A DNA stretch of 64,000 nt from Gordonia hydrophobica NBRC 16057 (GCF_001592365.1 NZ_BCWU01000007.1:186001-250000); one strand, 5' to 3'; shown: positions 18,852 through 29,462, counted from the stretch's first letter. Notes: generated by a model not told the origin, from the letters alone. A program made the numbers and translations.

Positions 18852-18900
18852 GTTCAACTGACGAAGGGTTCACCTGGCGAAGGCGTTCAACCGGCGAAGG
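18852..18900 (+). repeat. Three tandem 16-bp repeats before the LytTR gene
   Basis: GTTCAACTGACGAAGG (18852-18867), GTTCACCTGGCGAAGG (18868-18883) and GTTCAACCGGCGAAGG (18885-18900) agree at 13 of 16 positions, with a single C between units 2 and 3. The array ends 15 nt before the response-regulator start, and its last GAAGGAG adjoins the ribosome-binding region. Confidence 0.85.
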
Positions 18901-18915
18901 AGAGGAGAGCCATCG

Positions 18916-19731
18916 ATGCCCGGTCTCACGGTGCTCGCCGTCGACGACGAGCTTCCTGCGCTCGACGAACTGTCGTATCTCTTGGAACGACACGAAGCCG
19001 TCGCGACCGTGCACAAGGCGTCCGACGCCACCGAGGCGCTGCGCGTCCTCGCCGACCACACCATCGAGGCCGCGTTTCTCGACATCTCGATGCCCGGCCT
19101 GTCCGGGATGGAGTTGGCTGGCGTGCTCGCCCACTACACCGCGCCGCCCGCGATCGTCTTCGTCACCGCGCACGACGACCGCGCCGTCGAGGCGTTCGAC
19201 GTCGGCGCGGTGGACTACCTGCTGAAACCGCTGCGGACCGAACGGCTGGACCAAGCGATCACCCGCATCCTCGCCGCGCGCGCCGGCGACGACGCCCCGG
19301 CGGATCTCGCCGCCGCGCCGGCCCCGGCGGCGACCGACGACGTGATCCCAGTGGAACTCGGTGGGGTCACCTCCCTGGTGCGACGCGACGCGATCTCCTG
19401 GGTCGAGGCCGTCGGCGACTACGCCCGCCTGCACACCGACACCGGCGCACACCTCGTGCGGGTCACCCTCTCGACACTCGAATCACGGTGGGCCAGCGTA
19501 GGGTTCGCGCGAGTGCACCGCTCCTACCTGGTGGCCTTGCCGATGGTGACGGGACTGCGATCGACCGGGGCGTCGACGATGGTGCGCGTCCGCGCGAACG
19601 GCGCCTCCCCGGCCGTCGAGCTGCCGGTGAGCCGCCGCCAGGTGCGTGAGCTGAAAGACCGGCTGGTGCGCGATCCGTTGCGCACGTTCCGATCCGGCCG
19701 GACCGACGGGCCCGACCCGGGAGCAGGCTGA
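18916..19731 (+). CDS. LytTR-family response regulator
   Basis: A 271-residue regulator: receiver domain (about 1-120) with the acidic pair in VLAVDDELPALDEL, phospho-acceptor Asp56 in AFLDISMPGLSG, the switch Thr in FVTAHDDRAVEAF and Lys in DYLLKPLRTE. An Ala/Pro-rich linker follows, then a C-terminal LytTR DNA-binding domain (VELGGVTSLVRRDAISWVEA, and RVHRSYLVALPMV). LytTR proteins usually bind direct repeats, which makes the tandem array just upstream a candidate autoregulatory site. It is followed after 2 nt by the small membrane protein and symporter genes, the likely targets. Confidence 0.93.
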   Translation: MPGLTVLAVDDELPALDELSYLLERHEAVATVHKASDATEALRVLADHTIEAAFLDISMPGLSGMELAGVLAHYTAPPAIVFVTAHDDRAVEAFDVGAVDYLLKPLRTERLDQAITRILAARAGDDAPADLAAAPAPAATDDVIPVELGGVTSLVRRDAISWVEAVGDYARLHTDTGAHLVRVTLSTLESRWASVGFARVHRSYLVALPMVTGLRSTGASTMVRVRANGASPAVELPVSRRQVRELKDRLVRDPLRTFRSGRTDGPDPGAG

Positions 19732-19733
19732 CC

Positions 19734-20171
19734 ATGCCCGATCCCGCCCGCGACCGCGCGCCGCAACGCGAACGCGTCGTCCTCTCCCAGCGCCGCGGCG
19801 CGCGCATGGTCCGCACCCGCGTCGAGGTCGCCGAGCAGACCGACATCGGCGAGCACCTGGTTCGAGGTCTCGTCCGAGCCCAATTCGGGCTGTCCCTGCG
19901 GCTCGGCCTGGCGGTGATCAGCATCTTCCTCGCCATTCCGCTGATCGGCGCCACCATGCACCCGTTCGCCGAGGCCACGCTGTTCGGCCTGCCGTTGAAC
20001 TGGGTGATCCTCGGCCTGGTGCCGACACCGCTGCTCTACCTCACCGGTCGGCTGTACATCCGACTGACCGAGCAGGCCGAACGCGACTTCGTCCGGCTCG
20101 TCGACGCCGATGATCACGTTCCGGACCGCGACCACGGTCCGCACCGCGACGACGGCTCCCGGCGGCGATGA
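19734..20171 (+). CDS. Small membrane protein, partner of the Na+/solute symporter
   Basis: A 145-residue protein with two hydrophobic segments (LRLGLAVISIFLAIPLIGAT and LPLNWVILGLVPTPLLYLTG), flanked by a basic N-terminal region and an Asp/His/Arg-rich C-terminal tail. It has the size, two-helix layout and position of the DUF485-type small subunits that accompany ActP-type symporters in bacteria, though the sequence is divergent. It starts 2 nt after the LytTR gene, and its stop overlaps the symporter start by 4 nt. I infer a role in assembly or activity of the transporter. Confidence 0.75.
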   Translation: MPDPARDRAPQRERVVLSQRRGARMVRTRVEVAEQTDIGEHLVRGLVRAQFGLSLRLGLAVISIFLAIPLIGATMHPFAEATLFGLPLNWVILGLVPTPLLYLTGRLYIRLTEQAERDFVRLVDADDHVPDRDHGPHRDDGSRRR

Positions 20172-21895
20172 GCACCGACCACGTCTCGACGCTCACCGTC
20201 GTCGCAGTGCTGATCGCGGCCTTCGGCACCGTGGCGGTCGGCGCCTACGGCGGACGCGGATCACGCTCCACCTCCGACTTCCTCGTGGCCTCGCGCAGCA
20301 TCGGGCCGGGGTGGAACGCGGCGGCCATCGCAGGCGAGTACCTGTCGGCCGCGTCGTTCCTCGGCGTCGCGGGTCTGGTCGCCAAGCACGGCGCCGACGC
20401 GCTCTGGTATCCGATCGGTTTCACCGCGGGCTATCTGTCGCTGTTGCTCTTCGTGGCCGCGCCGCTGCGTCGCTCCGGCGCGTACACCGTTCCCGACTTC
20501 GCCGAGTTCCGCCTCGCCTCCACCCGCGCACGCAAAGCCGCGATGGTCGTCGTCATCGGCATCTGCGTCCTGTATCTGGTCCCCCAGCTGCAGGTCGCGG
20601 GACTGACGCTCAACGTGCTGCTGCACATCCCGCCGTGGGTCGGGATGACGGCCACCGGTCTGCTGGTGATCGCGAACGTGATCGGCGCGGGTATGCGCTC
20701 GGTGACCTTCGCCCAGGCCGTGCAGTACTGGCTCAAGCTCACCGCCGTTGCCGTCCCGGCCCTGGTCCTGACCACGATCTTCCTCAACAATCCACAGGAT
20801 CTCGGCGAGCCGCTGCCGCCCCGCGTCGAGTCGGCGACCACCATCAGCATCGACACCGACGTTCAGGTGACGGTCACCGATCCAGCCGGAGTCCGCGTCA
20901 CCGGCACCGTCGACGACCGCTCGCTGACCGACGCGCCACTGCGCCCGGGACCGCATCGACTGGAGCGGGGCACCGTCATCGAGCTCGACGCGGGCTCCGC
21001 GACCCCGGTGGTGTCGAACGCGCCGCAGACCGGCGCCGCATGGCAGGACTCCGGCGGCGGCCTCGGCGGTGATCACCCCTTGTTCCAGGTGTTCTCGCTG
21101 ATCATCGCGACGTTTCTCGGCGCCATGGGGCTGCCCCACGTGCTGGTGCGCTTCTACACCAACCCCGACGGCCGGGCCGCGCGTCGAACCGCGCTGAGTG
21201 TGATCGCCGCCCTGTCGATCTTCTATCTGTTCCCCCTGGTCCTCGGCGTGCTCGCCCGCGCCTGGGTGCCTCAGGTGCTGGCCACCGGCACCGCCGACGC
21301 CGCAATCCTGCTGCTGCCGTCCGCCGCGACCGGCGGCATTCTGGCGATCGCGCTGTCGGCGTTGATCGCCGCGGGGGCGATGGCCGCCTTCTTGGCGACG
21401 TCGTCGGGCCTGCTGGTGAGCATCGCGGGCGTCATGTCCACCGACCTGATGCCGGCGGGCCTCCGGAGCTTCCGGATCTGCGCGTTGATCGGCGGGATCG
21501 TGCCCATCGCCATCGCTCTCAGCGCGGGCTCGCTGGAACTGTCGCAGTCGGTGGGGCTGGTGTTCGCAGTCTCCGCATCCACTCTCTGCCCGCTGCTGGT
21601 CCTCGGCATCTGGTGGCGCGGCCTCACTGCGCCGGGTGCCGTCGCCGGACTCGCCGTCGGGGCGACGGCGTCGACGGCGGCGGTGGTGTGCTCGGTCGCC
21701 GGCGTGTTCGGCAACGACGGCTGGCTCGCGATCCTGGCCGCCTACCCGGCGGCCGTCACCGTCCCGCTCGCCTTCGTCACGATGGTGCTCGGCAGCATCG
21801 CGACCCGCTCCCGGATTCCGCTCGGAACCGCGGGCGCCTTCGCCCGGATGCACGTGCCCGAACGCCTCGGGCTCGGGGTCGAACGCACCCCCTGA
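20168..21895 (+). CDS. Na+/solute symporter (SSS family), ActP-like, with extra loop
   Basis: A 575-residue secondary transporter of the sodium:solute symporter family, close to acetate/monocarboxylate carriers. Typical SSS features: DFLVASRSIGPGWNAAAIAG near the N-terminus, GEYLSAASFLGVAGL with the cation-site helix, and GLPHVLVRFYTNPDGRAARR. It differs from the second symporter in the window by a hydrophilic, probably external, insertion at about residues 207-298 (DLGEPLPPRVESATTIS onward) that looks like a small beta-rich domain. Co-transcribed with the LytS/LytTR pair and its small partner. The exact substrate is uncertain; a short carboxylate is likely. Confidence 0.9.
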   Translation: MSTDHVSTLTVVAVLIAAFGTVAVGAYGGRGSRSTSDFLVASRSIGPGWNAAAIAGEYLSAASFLGVAGLVAKHGADALWYPIGFTAGYLSLLLFVAAPLRRSGAYTVPDFAEFRLASTRARKAAMVVVIGICVLYLVPQLQVAGLTLNVLLHIPPWVGMTATGLLVIANVIGAGMRSVTFAQAVQYWLKLTAVAVPALVLTTIFLNNPQDLGEPLPPRVESATTISIDTDVQVTVTDPAGVRVTGTVDDRSLTDAPLRPGPHRLERGTVIELDAGSATPVVSNAPQTGAAWQDSGGGLGGDHPLFQVFSLIIATFLGAMGLPHVLVRFYTNPDGRAARRTALSVIAALSIFYLFPLVLGVLARAWVPQVLATGTADAAILLLPSAATGGILAIALSALIAAGAMAAFLATSSGLLVSIAGVMSTDLMPAGLRSFRICALIGGIVPIAIALSAGSLELSQSVGLVFAVSASTLCPLLVLGIWWRGLTAPGAVAGLAVGATASTAAVVCSVAGVFGNDGWLAILAAYPAAVTVPLAFVTMVLGSIATRSRIPLGTAGAFARMHVPERLGLGVERTP

Positions 21896-21900
21896 AACCG

Positions 21901-21925
21901 GGTGAGCGGTCGTCGGCCGCTCACC
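21901..21925 (+). terminator. 9-bp stem-loop after the first symporter
   Basis: GGTGAGCGG (21901-21909) pairs with CCGCTCACC (21917-21925) across a 7-nt loop, 5 nt after the symporter stop. It separates the sensor-linked operon from the second symporter unit. Confidence 0.7.
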
Positions 21926-22070
21926 GTTCGTCGGACCGGGACCACCGTTCACCGCACGATGGTCGTGCCTCGTCGCCCGGGTCACAGAATCGTTCGGCTG
22001 TGATCGGCCTCTCATTCATGCTGTGAGCACCTCACATCCACGCTGTACACATTCTCAAGAAGGAGCGATC

Positions 22071-22448
22071 GTGACAGTCACCGACCAACCTGCGGGGAGC
22101 GACGTCAGTCCTTCCCAGGACGAGTTCCTCGTCGCGCAAGACAGTCCCGAGTTCACCAAGCTGCGCGCCACGCTGCGTCGCTTCGTCTTCCCGATGAGCG
22201 CGTTCTTTCTGCTCTGGTACGCGGCCTACGTGCTCCTCGGCGCCTTCGCCCACGACTTCATGGGCACCCCCGTCTGGGGCAACATCAACGTCGGACTGAT
22301 CCTCGGACTGCTCCAGTTCGTCACCACGTTCGGCATCACGTTCCTCTACGTCCGCTTCGCCAACCGCGAACTGGATCCGCGGGCGGAAGAGATCCGCCAG
22401 AAGTTCCAGCACGGCGACTACCGCACCGACGTAGGCGGCGCCCAGTGA
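22071..22448 (+). CDS. DUF485 membrane protein, ActP partner
   Basis: A 125-residue protein of the DUF485 family (YjcH-like), a two-helix inner-membrane protein encoded before acetate permease genes. The helices LRRFVFPMSAFFLLWYAAYV and VGLILGLLQFVTTFGITFLY, and the conserved tail YVRFANRELDPRAEEIR, are standard. GTG 22071 is chosen because AAGGAG lies 5 nt upstream. It overlaps actP by 4 nt, so the two are translationally coupled. Confidence 0.92.
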   Translation: MTVTDQPAGSDVSPSQDEFLVAQDSPEFTKLRATLRRFVFPMSAFFLLWYAAYVLLGAFAHDFMGTPVWGNINVGLILGLLQFVTTFGITFLYVRFANRELDPRAEEIRQKFQHGDYRTDVGGAQ

Positions 22449-24073
22449 CGCACGTACTCGCCGCCGAGACCGTCGGCAACCCCACCATCAACATCTCGAT
22501 CTTCATCGCGTTCGTCATCGTGACGATGGTCGTGGTGATCCGCGCCAACAAGAAGAACGCGTCGGCATCGGAGTTCTTCACCGCAGGCGGCGGCTTCTCC
22601 GGCCCGCAGAATGGCATCGCGATCGCCGGTGACTACCTGTCCGCGGCCAGTTTCCTCGGCATCGCGGGCGCGGTCGCCGTGTACGGGTACGACGGCTTCC
22701 TCTACTCGATCGGCTTCCTCGTCGCCTGGTTGGTCGCACTGCTGCTGGTCGCCGAACTGCTGCGCAACACCGGCCGGTTCACCATGGCCGACGTCCTGAG
22801 CTTCCGTCTGCACGAACGCCCGGTGCGCATGGCCGCCGCCATCACGACCCTCGTCGTCTCGCTGTTCTACCTGCTGGCGCAGATGGCAGGCGCCGGCGGC
22901 CTCGTCGCCCTGCTGCTCGACATCCACGACCGGACCGGTCAGTCCATCGTCATCGCCGTCGTCGGCGTGCTGATGATCGCGTACGTGCTGATCGGCGGTA
23001 TGAAGGGCACCACCTGGGTGCAGATCATCAAGGCCGTCCTGCTGATCATCGGCGCCGCCGTGATGACCTTCCTGGTCCTGATCAAGTTCGGCTTCAACCT
23101 GTCGGAGATCATGGGCACCGCCCAGGACAAGATCGCCACCTCGACCGACGAAGCCGTCGCCGCACGCGACGTCCTGGCTCCCGGCGCCCGCTACGGCGGC
23201 TCGTTGACCTCGCAGATCAACTTCCTCTCGCTGGGCCTGGCACTGGTTCTCGGCACCGCGGGTCTGCCGCACGTGCTGATGCGCTTCTACACGGTTCCGA
23301 CGGCTCGGGAGGCCCGCCGCTCGGTAGTCTGGGCCATCAGCCTGATCGGCGCCTTCTACCTGTTCACCCTGGTCCTGGGCTACGGCGCCCTGACGCTGGT
23401 GGGACCGGACCGCATCCTGGGCGCGGCGGGCAAGGAGAACGCCGCCGCACCGCTGCTGGCGCTGGAGCTCGGTGGCACGGTCCTGCTGGGCGTGATCTCG
23501 GCCGTCGCCTTCGCGACCATCCTCGCCGTCGTCGCGGGCCTGGCGATCACCGCCTCCGCGTCGTTCGCGCACGACATCTACGCCTCGGTCATCAAGCGCG
23601 GCAAGGCGTCCGAGCACGATCAGGTCCGCGTCTCGCGTCAGTGCATCGTCGTCCTCGGCGTGCTCAGCATCGTGCTCGGCATTCTCGCCAACGGACAGAA
23701 CATCGCATTCCTCGTCGCGCTGGCCTTCGCCGTCGCCGCGTCGGCCAACCTGCCGACCATCGTGTACTCGCTCTACTGGAAGCGCTTCAACACGCGCGGC
23801 GCGCTGTGGAGCATGTACGGCGGACTGCTCTCGTGCGTCATCCTGATCGTTTTCTCGCCCGCCGTCTCCGGCGGTCCGAGCGCGATGATCCCGGGCGCCG
23901 ACTTCTCCTGGTTCCCGCTCTCCAACCCGGGCATCATCTCCATCCCGCTCGCCTTCATCCTCGGCATCGTCGGCACGCTGACCTCGCCGGACCACGGCGA
24001 TCCCGGCCGCAACGCCGAGATGGAGGTCCGCTCGCTCACCGGCGTCGGCGCCGAGAAGGCGGTCGCCCACTAG
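22445..24073 (+). CDS. actP: Cation/acetate symporter ActP
   Basis: A 542-residue SSS-family transporter that takes up acetate and related short carboxylates with Na+ or H+. Sequence marks: SASEFFTAGGGFSGPQNG, IAGDYLSAASFLGIAGAVAV, GTAGLPHVLMRFYTVPTARE and the C-terminal GALWSMYGGL. About 13 hydrophobic segments. GTG 22445 overlaps the DUF485 stop, as in E. coli yjcH-actP. It lies behind the LytS/LytTR-linked symporter, giving two related carriers in tandem. It may be transcribed from its own promoter in the 175-bp gap 21896-22070. Confidence 0.93.
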   Translation: MTHVLAAETVGNPTINISIFIAFVIVTMVVVIRANKKNASASEFFTAGGGFSGPQNGIAIAGDYLSAASFLGIAGAVAVYGYDGFLYSIGFLVAWLVALLLVAELLRNTGRFTMADVLSFRLHERPVRMAAAITTLVVSLFYLLAQMAGAGGLVALLLDIHDRTGQSIVIAVVGVLMIAYVLIGGMKGTTWVQIIKAVLLIIGAAVMTFLVLIKFGFNLSEIMGTAQDKIATSTDEAVAARDVLAPGARYGGSLTSQINFLSLGLALVLGTAGLPHVLMRFYTVPTAREARRSVVWAISLIGAFYLFTLVLGYGALTLVGPDRILGAAGKENAAAPLLALELGGTVLLGVISAVAFATILAVVAGLAITASASFAHDIYASVIKRGKASEHDQVRVSRQCIVVLGVLSIVLGILANGQNIAFLVALAFAVAASANLPTIVYSLYWKRFNTRGALWSMYGGLLSCVILIVFSPAVSGGPSAMIPGADFSWFPLSNPGIISIPLAFILGIVGTLTSPDHGDPGRNAEMEVRSLTGVGAEKAVAH

Positions 24074-24103
24074 GAGACGCACAGAGTCAGTCGCTCTCCC
24101 CAC

Positions 24104-24137
24104 GACGCTCGCTCACCCCTCCGGGTGGGCGAGCGTC
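24104..24137. terminator. 15-bp stem-loop between convergent actP and pgi
   Basis: GACGCTCGCTCACCC (24104-24118) pairs with GGGTGGGCGAGCGTC (24123-24137) with one G-T wobble and a CTCC loop. It can end transcription in both directions. Confidence 0.85.
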
Positions 24138-24146
24138 CGACTCGCG

Positions 24147-25814
<1,668 letters not shown>

Positions 25815-25827
25815 CCCTCACCCTCCT

Positions 25828-25843
25828 TGCGCGTTATCGCGCA
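25828..25843. promoter_or_regulatory. Palindrome over the pgi leader
   Basis: TGCGCG-TTAT-CGCGCA, a perfect 6-bp inverted repeat directly next to the pgi ribosome-binding site and in the pgi/deoR intergenic region. It could be the DeoR operator. Confidence 0.4.
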
Positions 25844-25954
25844 TATGCTGCACGTAATAATGCGGAACGTGTGTGATGCTGTCAACACCGCGGAGGTGAA
25901 CGGTAGGGTGATCGCCGGACTGTGCGGATCCGCACTGCGGTGGATGGGGGCTGT

Positions 25955-26713
25955 ATGACGCCGAGCGAACGGCGACGCGAAATCATCAATCTGCTGCTCA
26001 CGGAGGGGTACGTCGAGGCCAAGGAGCTCTCTGACCGCCTCGGCGTCGACATCTCGACGGTACGCCGAGACCTCGATGCGCTCGCGAGGACCAACCAGGT
26101 GCAGCGGACGCACGGCGGAGCGCGCCCGGTGCCCGGCGCACCGATGGAACTCCCGTACGCGATGAAGCAGGGGGAGCATCTCGCGGCGAAACGCGCGATT
26201 GCGCGCGCCGCCGCCGCGCGGGTTCAGGACGGCGACACCGTGGTCCTCGACAGCGGGTCGACGACCTACGAGATCGCGTTGGCCTTGACCCACCACCGGG
26301 GACTGACGGTGATCACCAACGACCTCCGGATCTGCAAGTTCATCGCCCAGAACCCGAACATGCGGCTGCTCGTAACGGGCGGCGAACTGCTCAACTCCGT
26401 CTACACGCTCGTCGGCGAGCACTCCGTCGGGTTCTTCGACGACTTCACCGCCGACACCACCTTCCTCGGTGCCGACGCCGTGGACCCGGTCGCAGGCATC
26501 ACCAACACGAACACCCTCGAGGTGCCGGTGAAACGCGCCATGATCGCCGCGAGTCGGACGACGCTGGTCGTCGCCGACAGCACCAAGTTCGGCCGCCGCA
26601 CGCTCGCTCGCGTCGCCGCGGTCGGCGAGGTCGCGGGCTTCATCACCGACACCAGCCTGCCCGAGGGCGACGAGGTCGGCTACGGCGAGCTCACCCGCGC
26701 CGCCCCGGAGTAG
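25955..26713 (+). CDS. DeoR-family transcriptional regulator
   Basis: A 252-residue sugar-metabolism regulator. The N-terminal helix-turn-helix is clear (RRREIINLLLTEGYVEAKEL, then DISTVRRDLDALAR and QRTHGGARPV), and the C-terminal DeoR sensor domain has DTVVLDSGSTTYEIA, TVITNDLRI and FLGADAVDP. Members of this group bind phosphorylated sugars. ATG 25955 is used; GGGGG lies 4 nt upstream. Divergent position to pgi makes a sugar-phosphate response plausible. Convergent with the amidase gene, 15 nt apart. Confidence 0.92.
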   Translation: MTPSERRREIINLLLTEGYVEAKELSDRLGVDISTVRRDLDALARTNQVQRTHGGARPVPGAPMELPYAMKQGEHLAAKRAIARAAAARVQDGDTVVLDSGSTTYEIALALTHHRGLTVITNDLRICKFIAQNPNMRLLVTGGELLNSVYTLVGEHSVGFFDDFTADTTFLGADAVDPVAGITNTNTLEVPVKRAMIAASRTTLVVADSTKFGRRTLARVAAVGEVAGFITDTSLPEGDEVGYGELTRAAPE

Positions 26714-26728
26714 CGTCCGGCGCCCTCG

Positions 26729-28139
26729 TCAGGCCTGGTCGATGCGTGCGAACGGCGTGGCCGCCTCGAGCTCGTACGACAGCTCCAGCAGGGTCCGCTC
26801 GTCGCCCAGATCGGCCGAGAAGTGGATGCCCAGCGGCATCCCGTTCGCACTGTGTCCGAGGGGCAGGGTGACAGCCGGGGTGCCCGAGGTGTTGTTGGCG
26901 GGCGTGAACGCGACGTAGTCGATCAATCGCGCGAAGACCTCGTCGAAATCGCCGTCCGGCGCCAGATAGCCGATCTCGGGAACCCGGTGAGCGAGCGTCG
27001 GCGACAGCACGACGTCGAAGTCGTCGAAGACCGCGCGGAATCGCGCCGTCGCGCGTTTGAGGCCGAGGATCGAGGCCGGGATCCGATAGAAGTGCTTGGC
27101 GAAGGACCGTGACAGCCCCCGGGTGAAGGGGTCGAGCCGGCTGCGGTCGAAGCCCTTCCCGATGGTCCGCCCACCGAAGTGGTCCAGTCCGAACGCGAGC
27201 AGCGCCCAGTAGTCGGTGAACTGGTCGATGTAGGCGCGGTCGGCAGGCACCGGGATGGTCGTGACGCGGTGTCCGAGCGACTCGAGGAGCTCCACCGTCG
27301 CCGTCAGTTCGCGGTCGGTGTCGTCGTCGAGCAGTCGCCCGGTGACCGTGGTGTTGACGAGCGCGACGCGCAGTCGTCGCTCGCCCGGACCGTCGACGAG
27401 GCCGAGCGGCGGCAGCGACGACGCGCCGCCCCGCCGCGCCACGTCGGCCAGAAAATGCGCTGTATCGCGCACCGACCGACTGACGACGCCGTTGCTGACC
27501 AGATCGATCGGCAGGCCCCGCATCGCCGGCGACTGCGCCACCCGACCGCGCGTCGGTTTCAGCCCCACCAGCCCGCAGCACGCCGCCGGGATCCGGATGG
27601 AGCCGCCGCCGTCGTTCGCGTGCGCGATCGGCACCGCGCCCGCGGCCACCAGCGCCGCTGCTCCGCCCGACGACGCCCCGCACGAGTAGTCCGTGTTCCA
27701 CGGGTTGCGCGTCGGCGGCCGATCGACGAATTCGGTGGTCGCGGTCAGCCCGAAGGCGGGCAGCGTGGAGGCGCCCAGGATGTTGAACCCGGCGCCGATC
27801 AGCTCGCGGGCGGTCGGGTCGTTCACCCGCGCGGGAACGTTCGCGACCGCGGCCGATCCCTGCAGCGTCGGGATGCCCTCGACGCTGATGTTGTTCTTGG
27901 CCACCGTGGGCACCCCGGCGAAGGCGCCGACGAACCCCCCCGCGGTCGGCACGCTGCAGAGCGCGCTCACGGTCGTCGACGGCGATGGCGGCGAGTTGCG
28001 GGTTCACCGCGTCGATCCGCGCGAGCGCAGCCTGCGCGGCGTCGGCGGGCGAGATCTCGCCCGCGGCGATCCGGCGGGCGACACCGACGGCGTCGAGAAC
28101 GCCGAGGCAGTCGTCGGTGAAGGCGTGAACGTGTTCCAT
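26729..28139 (-). pseudogene. Amidase-signature family enzyme, frameshifted in a G7 run
   Basis: Resembles mycobacterial AmiC-type amidases that hydrolyse carboxamides with a Ser-cisSer-Lys triad. The N-terminal part, from ATG 28139 (MEHVHAFTDDCLGVLDAVGVA), is in one frame. The rest (GAFAGVPTVAKNN with the catalytic Lys, SCGASSGGAAA, and HANDGGGSIRIPA with the nucleophile Ser) is in another. The shift lies at 27935-27941, a run of seven C on the given strand. Removing one base gives continuous RADRGGFVGAFAGVP and a 469-residue protein, normal for the family. Either a genuine one-base insertion or a homopolymer sequencing error; all active-site motifs are otherwise intact. Confidence 0.85.
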
Positions 28140-28214
28140 TCCGTCCACCGTAGTCACACCCCGAATGAGGAGTAAGTCTTCTCATCGTCGCTACCGACCG
28201 GTAAGACTGAACGC

Positions 28215-29411
28215 ATGCAGCTGCAATTCACACCGGACGAGGAAGCCTTCCGTCAGGAACTCCGCACGTATTTCACCACCGAGATCCCCGAGGAGATCCG
28301 GCAGCGCTGCGAAGCGGGCGCGCTGAACTACCCGGACGACATCGTCACCACCACCCGCATCCTGAACAAGGGCGGGTATGCGGTGCCGCACTGGCCGACG
28401 GACTGGGGCGGCCAGGACTGGACCCCGATCCAGCACCACATCTACCGCGAGGAGATGGCGCTGAACTTCGTGCCCGACCTCCTGCCCTTCAACGCGGGCA
28501 TGGTCGGGCCGGTGATCGCCCAGTTCGGATCACAGGAGCAGAAGGAGAAGTTCCTTCCCGCCACCGCGAACCTCGACATCTGGTGGTGCCAGGGCTTCTC
28601 GGAGCCGGAGGCGGGCTCGGACCTCGCCTCCCTGAAGACCCGCGCTGTGCGCGACGGGGACCACTACGTCATCAACGGGCAGAAGACCTGGACCACCCTC
28701 GGACAGTTCGCCGACTGGATCTTCTGCCTGGCACGGACCGATCCCGACGTGAAGAAGCAGGCGGGCATCAGCTTCTTCCTGTTCCCCATGGACACCCCGG
28801 GCGTCGAGCTCCGTCCCATCCAGCTGATCGACGGCGGGTACGAGGTCAACGAGGTCTTCTTCCAAGACGTCCGAGTTCCCGCCGAGAACCTGGTCGGCGA
28901 GGAGAACATCGGCTGGACCATCGCCAAGTTCCTGCTCGGCAACGAACGCTCGGGCATCGCCCGCGTCGGCTGGACCAAGACCCGGGTCGCCAAGGCCAAG
29001 CAGCTCGCCGCGGCCACCCGCACCCCGCACGGGACGATGCTCGACGACCCGATCTTCGCCGCACGCCTGGCCGAACTCGAGAACCAGCTCCTCGCCCTGG
29101 AGGTGACGCAGCTGCGTGTGGTCGCGGGATCGGCCGACGGCAAGCCCAACCCGGCGTCATCGTTGCTGAAGCTGCAGGGGTCGCAGTTGCAGCAGGAGGC
29201 CACCGAACTGTTGGCCGACCTCGCGGGCGCAGACTCGCTGCCCGTCTCGCGGATCGACTCGGCCGAGGAGGGCGACGTCGCCGACATCCTCAGCCCCGAG
29301 TGGGCGCAGCTGACCGTGCCCGCCTACCTGAACTACCGCAAGGTGACGATCTACGGCGGCTCGTCGGAGGTCCAGCGCCAGATCATCGACAAGGCCGTCC
29401 TCGGTCTGTGA
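28215..29411 (+). CDS. Acyl-CoA dehydrogenase, subunit 1 of a paired enzyme
   Basis: An FAD-dependent dehydrogenase of 398 residues introducing the alpha-beta double bond in an acyl-CoA. Seen: WWCQGFSEPEAGSDLASLKT (FAD/substrate loop), GQKTWTTLGQFAD and FLLGNERSGIARVG. In the C-terminal segment, where many family members carry the catalytic Glu as IYEGT, this protein reads TIYGGSSEVQRQI, so the canonical Glu is Gly. It is followed after 51 nt by a second, shorter homologue, the arrangement of mycobacterial FadE heterotetramers that act on bulky or branched acyl-CoAs such as steroid side chains. The substrate is inferred only as a class. Confidence 0.9.
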   Translation: MQLQFTPDEEAFRQELRTYFTTEIPEEIRQRCEAGALNYPDDIVTTTRILNKGGYAVPHWPTDWGGQDWTPIQHHIYREEMALNFVPDLLPFNAGMVGPVIAQFGSQEQKEKFLPATANLDIWWCQGFSEPEAGSDLASLKTRAVRDGDHYVINGQKTWTTLGQFADWIFCLARTDPDVKKQAGISFFLFPMDTPGVELRPIQLIDGGYEVNEVFFQDVRVPAENLVGEENIGWTIAKFLLGNERSGIARVGWTKTRVAKAKQLAAATRTPHGTMLDDPIFAARLAELENQLLALEVTQLRVVAGSADGKPNPASSLLKLQGSQLQQEATELLADLAGADSLPVSRIDSAEEGDVADILSPEWAQLTVPAYLNYRKVTIYGGSSEVQRQIIDKAVLGL

Positions 29412-29462
29412 CCGCCGCCCCCGCACTGACTTCCACTGCCGAGAACTTCTAGGAAACACACC

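Noticed and set aside
18852..18900. CRISPR-like array
   Set aside because: Units are 16 bp with no spacers, so it is a tandem repeat; no cas genes are present.
28145..28214. Inverted AGTCTT/AAGACT pair before the acyl-CoA dehydrogenase as a KstR-type site
   Set aside because: Arms are only 6 bp with about 22 nt between and do not match the KstR consensus as I know it.
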